A DNA stretch of 64,000 nt, from assembly GCA_902776365.1 (NCBI GenBank), contig CACYPU010000009.1, forward strand, positions 62,001 to 126,000, written 5' to 3'. The DNA comes from an uncultured Bacteroidota bacterium (GTDB lineage Bacteria; Bacteroidota; Bacteroidia; Bacteroidales; P3). Position numbers and translations under genes: made by a program. Each line of letters opens with the position of its first letter. Position 1 is the first letter of the stretch. Shown here piece after piece: positions 16,274 through 24,541 of this stretch. The notes under the pieces are model-generated. The model was not told where the DNA came from. It was given only the letters and a program-made list of their open reading frames with translations, and did no database searches.

Positions 16274-18046
16274 ATGAAAACGCCGAGACAAACATCATTT
16301 GTCCCCTCACTCCCTTTCACTCCTTTGCACTCCCTCTCACTCCTTCTATTACTCTTCATTTCCAGTTGCGCCCGTCAGGGCTATCCTACCGGTGGTCCTA
16401 AGGACGAGGAGCCTCCCATAGCTCTCGGTTGCAAGCCCGACAACGGTAACCGCCAGTTCAATGCCAACGAGTTCTACATCCAGTTCGATGAGTATGTCGT
16501 TTTGAAGAACCCCAACGACAATATCCTGGTGTCGCCACCCATGAAGCAACAGCCAGAATATACCACCAAGGGCAAAGGCATCCTGGTGACCATCAAGGAC
16601 ACCCTGCAGCCCAACACCACCTACCTCTTCCAGTTCAAAGAGGCCATCGCCGACTTCAACGAGGGCAACCTTCTGCCCAGTTTCGAGTATGTCTTTTCCA
16701 CCGGCGACGCAATGGATACCTTGATGCTCGAAGGCCACGTCCTTGACCCTCGCAGCGGTGAACCTTGGAAAGAAACGGTCACGGTAGCAGCATTCAACTC
16801 AGACACTCAGACACTCAGCGACTCAACGACTCCGTCACCATCCTTCGTCACCCGCTGTGACAAACAGGGCAACTTCGCCTTCCACCACCTCCCCACAGGG
16901 CACTACCGCCTCGTGGCCTTCGAGGACAAAAACCGCAACATGAACTTCGATTCCACCGAAGCCGTCGCCTGGGACACCACTCTCTTCGAAGCCTATCCCG
17001 CACCTAAAAACAATCTGAAATCAGTGGACAAAATCCAGATGGCCGACTCGTCAGTTCTGCCCACCGACCACCATCCACAGATTACCCTCTTCATCTCGCA
17101 ACCCGAAATACGTCGTCAGCGCATCATCTCAAGCGCCTTTACTACCAAGGGCCACATACAGATTGTCACCCAGCTGCCCATGCAGCAACCCATGGTCAGC
17201 GGTGAAAAAGTAGAGTGGCGCCTTAACAACAAACGCGACACAATGAATCTCTGGTGTCTCAACCCTAACTGTGATTCCACAGTCATCATTGTCAGCGACA
17301 CCAACCTACAGGACACCCTGCGGCTGCGCTACACCGAACAAAAGAAGGGTCGTCGGCAGAAGATGGGAGCCACCGTGGAACGCAAGCCACTCATGACATC
17401 CCTCTGCGATGGCACCAAAGCCTTCTATGACGACTTGAGGCTTGCTTTCGAGAATCCCATTGCATCTATGCGCGACGGTGCACAGGTTGAGATTATGTAT
17501 CTCAAGGACAGCACCGTCACCTATTGCTCGCTGTCACTTGACAGCTCCAGTCTCTCCGCACGCCTGATGACTTCGCTCAAATCGGGCGAGCAGTACCGCA
17601 TCCGCCTACGCGACAGCCTTTTCACCGACATCTACGGAAACTTCTCCGACAGCCTCTCCTTCACCCTCACCCCTAAGGACTACGGCACCCTCACCCTCCA
17701 CATCGACAACCAATCCGACTTTCCTCTGGTCATCGAAGTCCTCGATAACCGTGACACCGTGGTCCAACACTCAACCATTCAAGCAATCAAGCAATCAAGC
17801 AATCTCACTTTCTCCCGTCTCCCCACTGGCGACTACCGTCTGCGTGCCATCCTCGACGCTAACGGTGACGGCCGCTGGACCCCCGGCGACTACCGGCAAA
17901 ACCGTCAACCTGAGAGAGCCGTCTACTTTGAAAAGACACTCTCCCTCCGCGAGAAATGGGAAATGGAAGAAAACTGGAAAATACTCCTCCCCGGTAATCA
18001 AATCACTCCGAGAGCCTTATTTATTCCAAATACTCCTAAGAAATAA
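16274..18046 (+). CDS. Ig-like domain lipoprotein with repeat-encoded signal peptide
   Basis: 590 residues from ATG 16274 (preceded by AAAAAAGG); an upstream ATG at 16244 would add 10 residues. The signal peptide core (about residues 9-24) is encoded by the 10-bp array at 16295-16345 and reads SFVPSLPFTPLHSLSL, then LLLLFISSCA with the lipobox Cys. Mature protein begins RQGYPTGGPKDEEPP, followed by a bacterial Ig-like domain (QFNANEFYIQFDEYVVL) and further beta-rich domains. Lipoproteins of this type with the GGPKDxxPP start are widespread in Bacteroidota; function unknown, probably outer membrane. Two more short arrays lie inside the gene (16797-16832 and 17763-17808). Its stop overlaps the flippase start by one base. 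Confidence 0.85.
   Translation: MKTPRQTSFVPSLPFTPLHSLSLLLLLFISSCARQGYPTGGPKDEEPPIALGCKPDNGNRQFNANEFYIQFDEYVVLKNPNDNILVSPPMKQQPEYTTKGKGILVTIKDTLQPNTTYLFQFKEAIADFNEGNLLPSFEYVFSTGDAMDTLMLEGHVLDPRSGEPWKETVTVAAFNSDTQTLSDSTTPSPSFVTRCDKQGNFAFHHLPTGHYRLVAFEDKNRNMNFDSTEAVAWDTTLFEAYPAPKNNLKSVDKIQMADSSVLPTDHHPQITLFISQPEIRRQRIISSAFTTKGHIQIVTQLPMQQPMVSGEKVEWRLNNKRDTMNLWCLNPNCDSTVIIVSDTNLQDTLRLRYTEQKKGRRQKMGATVERKPLMTSLCDGTKAFYDDLRLAFENPIASMRDGAQVEIMYLKDSTVTYCSLSLDSSSLSARLMTSLKSGEQYRIRLRDSLFTDIYGNFSDSLSFTLTPKDYGTLTLHIDNQSDFPLVIEVLDNRDTVVQHSTIQAIKQSSNLTFSRLPTGDYRLRAILDANGDGRWTPGDYRQNRQPERAVYFEKTLSLREKWEMEENWKILLPGNQITPRALFIPNTPKK
16295..16345. repeat. 10-bp CACTCCCTTT array, right arm, in signal peptide
   Basis: TCATTTGTCCCC followed by CACTCCCTTT, CACTCCTTTG, CACTCCCTCT and CACTCC in 10-bp register. 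It is transcribed and translated as part of a lipoprotein signal sequence and is the reverse complement of the array at 16168-16212. Confidence 0.9.
16797..16832. repeat. 8-bp array CAGACACT inside Ig-like lipoprotein gene
   Basis: Units CAGACACT, CAGACACT, CAGCGACT and CAACGACT, 8 bp apart, in frame within the lipoprotein gene. They encode a Ser/Thr/Asp-rich linker around SDTQTLSDSTTPS. Confidence 0.85.
17763..17808. repeat. 8-bp array CAATCAAG inside Ig-like lipoprotein gene
   Basis: Tandem ACTCAACC-ATTCAAGC-AATCAAGC-AATCAAGC-AATC units, 8 bp apart, in frame. They encode HSTIQAIKQSSN, a hydrophilic turn between beta strands. Unit resembles the ATTCAAGC array in the cotH-like gene (54677-54710). 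Confidence 0.85.
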
Positions 18047-19407
18047 TGCAGAAGAAACTTCTCTCCGGACTCTTCTGGCTGCTGCTGGCCAACCTCATCG
18101 TCAAGCCACTCTGGATTCTTGGCATCGAGGTGGGCGTGCAGAACGCCGTGGGCAACAGCGCCTACGGATTCTACTTCTCCATTTTCAACCTCGCCTACAT
18201 CTTCAACATACTGCTCGATTTGGGCATCACCAACTTCAACACGCGAAACATCGCCCAGCACCCACAGCTCATCACCAAGCACCTCTCAGGCATCCTCAGC
18301 ATCAAGCTGCTGCTCTTTGTATTCTACCTCATCGTCACCTTCACCGTGGGGGCTCTCATGGGTTACGGCAGCGACGAGTTCCGCCTCCTGGCATGGCTCA
18401 CCGTCGCCCAGTTCCTCAACTCATTTATCCTTTATCTCCGCAGCAACTTCGAGGGCCTCCTCCTCTTCAAATGGGACAGCCTCTTCTCTGTCCTCGACCG
18501 CGTGCTGATGATACTCATCTGTGGCTTTTTGTTGTGGGCTCCCAAATTTTCAATTTACAATTTACAATTTACAATTTACCACTTCGTCTATGCCCAAGTG
18601 GCGGCCTACGCTCTTACGGCCTTCCTCGCCCTCGTCGTCATTGCCCACAAGGCGAAGTTCCGCCGTCTGCAGTGGAACTGGCGGTTTTTCCTGGTAATTC
18701 TTAGGAAGAGCGCTCCCTTCGCCCTGCTAGTGCTGCTGATGGCCTCCTACAATCGCATCGACCCCATCTTACTACGCTCCTTGGCCTCCGACGCCGACGC
18801 TGGCATATACGCCGGCGCCTTCCGCCTCCTCGACGCCCTTACCATGGTCTGCTACCTCGTCAGTGTCCCCCTGCTGCCAATCTTCTCCAAACTCTGTAAA
18901 GAACAAAAATCCGCGCCCACCAATTCATCACTCATCATTCATCATTCATCATTACAAGACACCCTGCGTCTTGTCTTCTGGCCCTTGATGCTCTTTGCCA
19001 TGGGCACTGCGATGGCCTGTGCCCTTTTCGCCGAGCCACTGATGAATCTCCTCTACCCCGGCCGCGGAGCACTCTATGTACCCGCCTTCCGTGTGGTCAT
19101 CTTCGGTCTCATCCCCATCGCCATTACCTACATCTTCGGCACCCTCCTCACCGCAGGAGGACACCTCCGCCAGCTCAACATTTTCGCCGCCACCACGCTG
19201 GTGCTCAACATCGTCGTCAACCTCCTCCTCATCCCCCACTTCGGTGCCGAAGGCTCCGCCTGGGCCTCTCTCACGGCACAATCCTTCATGGCCCTCGCCC
19301 AGCTCCTCCTCGCCATCCGCCTCTTCCACTTGCCACCTGCCACCTTCCGTCTCCCGAGACTCTACGTGATAAAGGAACTCTCTCGCCAAATTTTTGAAAA
19401 AGACTAG
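18046..19407 (+). CDS. Polysaccharide/lipid flippase of the MOP superfamily
   Basis: 453 residues with about twelve to fourteen hydrophobic segments, beginning LLSGLFWLLLANLIVKPLWI and with YGFYFSIFNLAYIFNILLD, the early helices of Wzx/polysaccharide-biosynthesis proteins of the MOP superfamily. It would move lipid-linked saccharides across the inner membrane. The gene overlaps the lipoprotein stop by one base. Two in-frame short arrays fall in predicted loops: 18547-18584 (heptamer CAATTTA, residues about 168-180) and 18916-18958 (heptamer CATCATT, residues about 291-305). The 3' end overlaps the convergent protease gene by 4 nt. No other polysaccharide genes are adjacent, so its substrate is unknown. 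Confidence 0.85.
   Translation: MQKKLLSGLFWLLLANLIVKPLWILGIEVGVQNAVGNSAYGFYFSIFNLAYIFNILLDLGITNFNTRNIAQHPQLITKHLSGILSIKLLLFVFYLIVTFTVGALMGYGSDEFRLLAWLTVAQFLNSFILYLRSNFEGLLLFKWDSLFSVLDRVLMILICGFLLWAPKFSIYNLQFTIYHFVYAQVAAYALTAFLALVVIAHKAKFRRLQWNWRFFLVILRKSAPFALLVLLMASYNRIDPILLRSLASDADAGIYAGAFRLLDALTMVCYLVSVPLLPIFSKLCKEQKSAPTNSSLIIHHSSLQDTLRLVFWPLMLFAMGTAMACALFAEPLMNLLYPGRGALYVPAFRVVIFGLIPIAITYIFGTLLTAGGHLRQLNIFAATTLVLNIVVNLLLIPHFGAEGSAWASLTAQSFMALAQLLLAIRLFHLPPATFRLPRLYVIKELSRQIFEKD
18547..18584. repeat. 7-bp CAATTTA array inside the flippase gene
   Basis: CAATTTA occurs four times in exact 7-bp register after TTTT. The array is in frame and encodes a low-complexity run (FSIYNLQFTIYNLQFTIYH). 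It lies in a predicted loop or membrane-proximal segment. The same heptamer appears on the opposite strand in the two T9SS genes (30461, 35211). Confidence 0.92.
18916..18958. repeat. 7-bp CATCATT array inside the flippase gene
   Basis: CATCACT followed by CATCATT three times, in 7-bp register. Encodes NSSLIIHHSSLQD in frame, in a hydrophilic loop. Confidence 0.9.
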
Positions 19408-22103
19408 AATGGCAGCACACCGATACCCATTCGCAACATCATCACGTTGGCCAGCACTGCATCGGCGATGTGGAGACGACTTTCGGAATGGCCGAAAGAC
19501 TTTATAAAGTCCATAAAACCGTAAGTATAGGAGTATCGAGCCTCAATATTGAAGAGGAGACGTTGGAGGAACACATAGTTGCGCCCAAAACTAAGATGTA
19601 TACCGAATGTATTGCCACCGCTGCTTCCGTCGCTCATATTGGTAAAATGAACCCAATGCATACCCGCACCGATATATGGCCCCAGCGGAGCAAAGTCTGT
19701 GTTGCTGTAAAAGCGGGCTGTCAGATTCCATGTGGTCATATCTTTCGACAAATCCGCGGTGGTCCTGTTCAGTTCCTCAAAACCTCCCTGTCGAGCCCAT
19801 CCTGCCGTAAGAGTTATTTTGCGAGTTAAGGCATATTCAAGATTTACCCAGGGAGTGATTGTGACAGCCTTCCCAATCTCGAAAGGCTGCTTGCCAGAAA
19901 AAGCCAGATTGGCGCCGACAGAAAGAGAAAAACGGTACCCCGTCAACCCCACGGGGTTACTCTCGCCTCCCCATACCCTTGCATACGAATCGTAGAGTAT
20001 ACCGTCGAGGAGCGCCTCCTGGTCGGACACATTGTAACTGTAATCTTGCCGCGTCACTATTTTCCCCTCACGGGCATCGGCGACGACATTCTCCATCACA
20101 GTACTCTGGGTATGGGAAAAAGAACTGTATAAAACTACTGGCGACAAAGGAAGGAATATAATACCAAATGCTGATGACAATCCCTTATAAAGATGCTCCG
20201 TGTTCTTCACTGCCGTCATACAAACTGCACTGGCTCCATAGCGTTCCAGCACATCGTTCATTTCTGGCTGCATCAGACGGACTGTCCTGTACTGACCTTT
20301 ATTCTGCCAGAATTCATTAACCCATTCGTTAAGAACAACAAAATCGTTATATTGTTCCGCATCAGTCATCGCATGCAATCCCTCGTCCGAGAAATCGATG
20401 CTTTTACATCCTTGCCGGCTGACCATCTTCTTCATACGAGAAGTGAGACTACGCTCCATCCTATCACTTCGGTCTACATCCAATTTATCGTCACGGTCGT
20501 CCACCACCCAATAGGAAGGGCTATAGAGAATAACCGTACCAAGAGAGTCTCCTTTAGGCACTTCTTGCTGCGTTTCCTTCCGACTGTCTTTTCCCATCCA
20601 TATCTTAAATTCGGAGGCAAAGAGGCTGTCGGTCATCAGTAGATCAGTCAAAGCGTAGGCAAAAGAATCCTTGCCAAACCTCGACTGGCGTTTTTGCTTG
20701 ATACGCTCATACTTTGTCATTGGCTTATCCCCCTCGGCGACAAGGGTGCTGACAGTGTCGACCGCAGACGGCGGTGTGGATAGAAAGTCGCCATATTCCA
20801 ACTTCAACTGTCCATGAAGTGCTTCCATCAGGTCGTTACACATCGCGACATAGGCCTCTTCCGCTGGGAAACAGCAACGCTGCTGCCAGAGGATTCGCAA
20901 GGCGGCTAACACGGCATCCCTGCTACTCATCTGTCGCATGGCATAATACACCTGCTGACTTTCTCCCTCTATCTTGTTGTAGTCACCAGCAAAGGCATTG
21001 GTACCATTGTATACTTTTGACATGGCGATGCCATAAATAGCCTGTGCCATGTAGCGATTCAACAGTGCGTCGTCTGGATGGTCTCGCAACAGAACCCAAC
21101 TATTGTAGAAAGCTCTGGAATACTCACCATAGACCAACTCTTGGCGGATACACTCCAAACGAGCCATGTGACGTATTTGTTCGAATTCTTCGCGGGTGCT
21201 TACTACAAAGTGCGCTCCACCTGAGCGACCGTCAAAGATAGCAGCGCAGTGGTGACGGCGAGAGAGAATGTTGGGATGCGAACTTCGACTATCGTCGTAA
21301 TCATCGCGACTACTGATGGGAGCCACCTGCTTTAGCCAGCACCCCGTCAACTTATAATACGGTGTGTTGAAAATTGTGGTGTCGAATGGTACATCGTCAA
21401 ATGGCAATGCACCGTATTGCAGCACATCGAACACCCCGTCGGTCACCTCCTTGCAATAAGGGCTGTTCGCATAGAACATCACTATGCCGAGAGAGTCGGC
21501 TTCGCTTTCCATTTCGCGACTGCGGCTGTGTTGCCGCAGAAACTCATTCATGTCATCACGTTCCTTGTCACTGTTAGGTCTCTTTTTGTCTTTTCCACCC
21601 ACAAGTTTCTCCATAATGTGATTACGGAAATAGTGTATGATTTCATGGCTTAGGACGAAGGCCAGCTGGGCTTCGTCCTCCACCTGAGCCATAAGACCTG
21701 CGTTAACAAACACCATGCCCTGACCCGTAGAGAAGGCATTCACCTCGGGACTCTTCACCGTGTAGAAACGCAACTCCGACCGCAAAGAGGGATAGTCCTT
21801 AAGTAACGTATCGGCGATACGGCTTGCCAACCGGCTGACAGGGTCACCATAGACGATGCGTCCGCTGGCCATCATCTTCCCCACACGGTAAGAGGCCTCC
21901 TTCAGCGGATTCTTATCTTTCACACTTCCTCCAGCGAAGGTCTCGGCTCGTTGCAGGTCGGCCTCATAGAGTTCACTCATGCTTTTCTTCAAGTCCGCCG
22001 GCACTTCTCCCACACTCTTCAACTGGCACCTGCCGGTGGCGGCCACCGCAAGCAACATTACCAACACACACACCTTCTTAATCATACAATTACTATTTTT
22101 CAA
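19404..22103 (-). CDS. M48 zinc peptidase with C-terminal outer-membrane barrel
   Basis: 899 residues. A signal peptide (CVLVMLLAVAATGRCQ) is followed by an M48-family metallopeptidase domain with H153-E-x-x-H157 (SHEIIHYFRNHI) and a downstream ESEADSLG, where Glu199 is the expected third zinc ligand. The middle (about 250-680) has helical, TPR-like or unassigned sequence. The last 200 residues alternate aromatic/polar strands (GYRFSLSVGANLAF, TWNLTARFYSNTDF) and end in MLRMGIGVLPF, with a terminal Phe as in outer-membrane beta-barrels. An M48 peptidase fused to a barrel is unusual; related Bacteroidetes proteins may exist. Overlaps the next minus-strand gene by 11 nt. Confidence 0.8.
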   Translation of the reverse strand: MKNSNCMIKKVCVLVMLLAVAATGRCQLKSVGEVPADLKKSMSELYEADLQRAETFAGGSVKDKNPLKEASYRVGKMMASGRIVYGDPVSRLASRIADTLLKDYPSLRSELRFYTVKSPEVNAFSTGQGMVFVNAGLMAQVEDEAQLAFVLSHEIIHYFRNHIMEKLVGGKDKKRPNSDKERDDMNEFLRQHSRSREMESEADSLGIVMFYANSPYCKEVTDGVFDVLQYGALPFDDVPFDTTIFNTPYYKLTGCWLKQVAPISSRDDYDDSRSSHPNILSRRHHCAAIFDGRSGGAHFVVSTREEFEQIRHMARLECIRQELVYGEYSRAFYNSWVLLRDHPDDALLNRYMAQAIYGIAMSKVYNGTNAFAGDYNKIEGESQQVYYAMRQMSSRDAVLAALRILWQQRCCFPAEEAYVAMCNDLMEALHGQLKLEYGDFLSTPPSAVDTVSTLVAEGDKPMTKYERIKQKRQSRFGKDSFAYALTDLLMTDSLFASEFKIWMGKDSRKETQQEVPKGDSLGTVILYSPSYWVVDDRDDKLDVDRSDRMERSLTSRMKKMVSRQGCKSIDFSDEGLHAMTDAEQYNDFVVLNEWVNEFWQNKGQYRTVRLMQPEMNDVLERYGASAVCMTAVKNTEHLYKGLSSAFGIIFLPLSPVVLYSSFSHTQSTVMENVVADAREGKIVTRQDYSYNVSDQEALLDGILYDSYARVWGGESNPVGLTGYRFSLSVGANLAFSGKQPFEIGKAVTITPWVNLEYALTRKITLTAGWARQGGFEELNRTTADLSKDMTTWNLTARFYSNTDFAPLGPYIGAGMHWVHFTNMSDGSSGGNTFGIHLSFGRNYVFLQRLLFNIEARYSYTYGFMDFIKSFGHSESRLHIADAVLANVMMLRMGIGVLPF

Positions 22104-23538
22104 GTTTCATTTTTACAAAATAGCCACGGCTCACACCTCTCATCAACAACAGATAGTCTCCGTTGTCCATGAGGTGTGGGGCGCCCAAAAGCGACTGCTT
22201 GGAGGAAATCTCATAGTGCTGGCGAATCATACTGCCGTCACTTCCCATCAGCAGGGCCGTGAGTATACCCGCACTATTCATCGTCTTGAATTCTTTTACA
22301 GGTTTCTCCTCCGGGTTATCATATGAACTTTTGCTTTCCACCCAGACGAGCAAAGGACCTTTCGCCGAACTCACCCAGCGGTAGTCAGCCGTTTTGCGGG
22401 CCTCCCAGGGTGTCACATTCGACACCCGGCAGGTCTTCACCCACTCAAAACGTCCGTCGTTGCCAATACGGCACACCATCATGCCCATACGGTGATACTC
22501 CGTGGGCACCCCCTCGAGAGTGACTCGCCACGACTGATCCAACATCGCATAGCAGCCGCTCTCGTCCTCCAAAGTCTGATTCAACGACATGTATAATACG
22601 CGGAAATCGTCATCCCTCACCCTGGCACCGTCTTTCTCGTTATTCAGTCGATTGTACTCCACTTTGTCAATATTGTGCCGCTCGACCTTGACAGTTTGAG
22701 TTTGGGTATCATAGCATATTGCTCCCACATAATCCACCACGGTACCGGTAGGGAAGAAATCTTCTTTCGCCGAATGCGTGAACACCAAGTACACCTTGCC
22801 GTCCATATAGCGGGCAATTCTGACTTCGGAAACCTTGTCCTCTACACTGAAACTATATGCCTCCTCCCTCTCGCCATCCAATATAAAAATATTATACTCC
22901 CCATTGTTCTGGCTGCCCAGCAGGACCTCACCGCTGTCGGTGACATACATCATATTGAACCCGCGGCAACGAGAGTCCATCTTCCAGTACTCCTCCAACT
23001 CGCGACTGTAGAAGCCCACCTGCATCTCTCCGCGTTGGTTTTCCCTACCTATCAGGTAGATACCCGCAAGTAGCTGTTGATTGGGCGACACCCCTAGAGT
23101 GAACCCCATTTTGTCACCCTGCGTCCCCTTGTAGTCGGCCAACGTTAGGACCCTGCCCGAGGGCTGCATTGTCTTCGCATCGCAACGGTGGCGATAAACC
23201 CTCATGCCGTTGTCCTTCCATTCCGCCATCAGCAGGTCCACGCTATCGCCGTTGATATAACCGCCGTAGCAGTCCACTTCCTTTTCGTCGGCGAGCGCCA
23301 CACGTGCCAGCTCTTCCTGTTCCATATCGTAGATTACCAGTTCCATCTTGTTGCGCAAACGTCCGGTCATCTGCACGAAAACAGCCTGTCCGTCCTTGCA
23401 ACCGACAAAGAGAGGTTCGTAGGTCTTGGCTAAAGCCTTCCCCTGGGGGAAGAACTCCACACTGGCCACTTGAGCCAACATGGGCGTGCATTGAAACAGT
23501 ACAGCCACCAAAATGGGAAATACAATCTTTTTCATCAT
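22093..23538 (-). CDS. Secreted protein of unknown function
   Basis: About 481 residues with signal peptide MMKKIVFPILVAVLFQC, processed near TPMLAQ. The body is beta-rich with several repeats of charge-patterned strands (ELVIYDMEQEELARVALADE, LLMAEWKDNGMRVYR), suggesting a propeller-like or WD/kelch-like fold, but no family is recognised. The start ATG at 23538 (or 23535) is chosen because the open frame upstream encodes no signal peptide. Its 3' end overlaps the M48 gene by 11 nt, so the two are co-transcribed; they may act together at the outer membrane. Confidence 0.75.
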   Translation of the reverse strand: MMKKIVFPILVAVLFQCTPMLAQVASVEFFPQGKALAKTYEPLFVGCKDGQAVFVQMTGRLRNKMELVIYDMEQEELARVALADEKEVDCYGGYINGDSVDLLMAEWKDNGMRVYRHRCDAKTMQPSGRVLTLADYKGTQGDKMGFTLGVSPNQQLLAGIYLIGRENQRGEMQVGFYSRELEEYWKMDSRCRGFNMMYVTDSGEVLLGSQNNGEYNIFILDGEREEAYSFSVEDKVSEVRIARYMDGKVYLVFTHSAKEDFFPTGTVVDYVGAICYDTQTQTVKVERHNIDKVEYNRLNNEKDGARVRDDDFRVLYMSLNQTLEDESGCYAMLDQSWRVTLEGVPTEYHRMGMMVCRIGNDGRFEWVKTCRVSNVTPWEARKTADYRWVSSAKGPLLVWVESKSSYDNPEEKPVKEFKTMNSAGILTALLMGSDGSMIRQHYEISSKQSLLGAPHLMDNGDYLLLMRGVSRGYFVKMKLEK

Positions 23539-23601
23539 ATTAATCTTTATTATATAGAATGCAAAATTACAAAATAATTTCCAATATAACACTTTTTTTT
23601 G

Positions 23602-23609
23602 TATATTTG
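23602..23609 (+). promoter_or_regulatory. TATATTTG -7 element of the barrel gene
   Basis: TATATTTG at 23602-23609 matches the Bacteroidota -7 motif TAnnTTTG, 68 nt before the start codon at 23677, after a T-run. No clear TTG box is seen at the expected distance. Confidence 0.7.
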
Positions 23610-23676
23610 CAGTATCGAAAAGAGAAAACAAAGGAATATAACCATAAGGAAAAGAATAATATAAAGCAATCCCGAC

Positions 23677-24405
23677 ATGCAAAAAAAAGCATTCTATCTC
23701 TTGGCGCTCATCGCCGTTGTTCTCCCTGGCAACGCTCAAATCTATCACTACTACACTAACAGCGGCACCCCCTGGAACGGCAACAAGTCGTACATCCTCA
23801 ACGTAGGCACCGACTTTAGCATCACTTCACGCAACTTCGGAGAAAATACCAGCGGCATCACCTCCAACCCTGGCCTCGCCCTCTCCTTCCGCTACGAAGG
23901 CGACAAAAACATCAACGAACATCTCTCCTGGGGCTACCAGACCGAAGTGAGTTATCTGGCCCAGAACTTCAAATACAACAAAATCGACACCTACTCCGGC
24001 AACACCAAACACTCAGACATTCGCTGGTGGGACCTGGAAATCGACCTGCGCCTGTCGCTAGCCTACTGGATAGGCGACAACATCGAACTGCAGGCCGCCG
24101 CCGGCCTCTACCTCAACCCCTTCTTCGGCATCTCCGGTGAGAGCTACGAAACCACCGCCACCGGAACCGAGGTGGCCGACAGCCGCAAGAAGGAGAAGGG
24201 CAGTTCCTTCAACCTCGGCACAGGCATAAGCACCATGCTGCAGGCCAAATATTTCTTCAATGAGAACTTCTTCCTCAGCCTCAACCTCCACGACAACATC
24301 GGCGTAAGCCTCTTCGGAGAAGACTTCAACATCGGAGGCGTCAGCAGCGAGGGCGGCCAGCGAGGTGTCGTCCTCCTCGGCGTCGGCTACAAATTCATCC
24401 GCTAG
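23677..24405 (+). CDS. Outer-membrane beta-barrel protein
   Basis: 242 residues: signal peptide MQKKAFYLLALIAVVLPGNAQ, then alternating hydrophobic/polar strands (ILNVGTDFSITSRNFG, DLRLSLAYWIGDNIELQAAA, SLNLHDNIGVSLF), ending VLLGVGYKFIR. This pattern fits a small outer-membrane barrel of the outer-membrane beta-barrel family seen throughout Bacteroidota. Ligand and function are unknown. It is transcribed alone, with its own promoter, opposite to its left neighbour, and convergent with nrdJ. Confidence 0.78.
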   Translation: MQKKAFYLLALIAVVLPGNAQIYHYYTNSGTPWNGNKSYILNVGTDFSITSRNFGENTSGITSNPGLALSFRYEGDKNINEHLSWGYQTEVSYLAQNFKYNKIDTYSGNTKHSDIRWWDLEIDLRLSLAYWIGDNIELQAAAGLYLNPFFGISGESYETTATGTEVADSRKKEKGSSFNLGTGISTMLQAKYFFNENFFLSLNLHDNIGVSLFGEDFNIGGVSSEGGQRGVVLLGVGYKFIR

Positions 24406-24429
24406 ATTGACACCAAGTAGTTGAATTAT

Positions 24430-24476
24430 TATTTTTATAAAAGAAAGGGATCCCTCGGCAACCGCCGAAAGATCCC
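24430..24476 (-). terminator. Intrinsic terminator after nrdJ
   Basis: GGGATC (24447-24452) pairs with GATCCC (24471-24476), and an inner CGGC/GCCG pairs around AACC. Read on the minus strand, the stem is followed by TTTCTTTTATAAAAAT, so it would end nrdJ transcription. Confidence 0.75.
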
Positions 24477-24503
24477 CGGGTATATAGTGCTTGCTAATAT
24501 TCT

Positions 24504-24540
24504 CCAAACTTTAACCGTTAAACTTTAACCGTTAATCATT
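24504..24540. repeat. 14-bp direct repeats AAACTTTAACCGTT
   Basis: Two tandem copies of AAACTTTAACCGTT plus a partial third (AATCATT) sit just after the nrdJ stop. The unit resembles the TTTAACC elements at 8964-9013 and 59539-59570. Confidence 0.75.
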
Positions 24541-24541
24541 A

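Noticed and set aside
16168..16345. CRISPR array
   Set aside because: Units are 7-11 bp with no spacers of 20-40 bp, no cas genes, and the arrays also lie inside genes.
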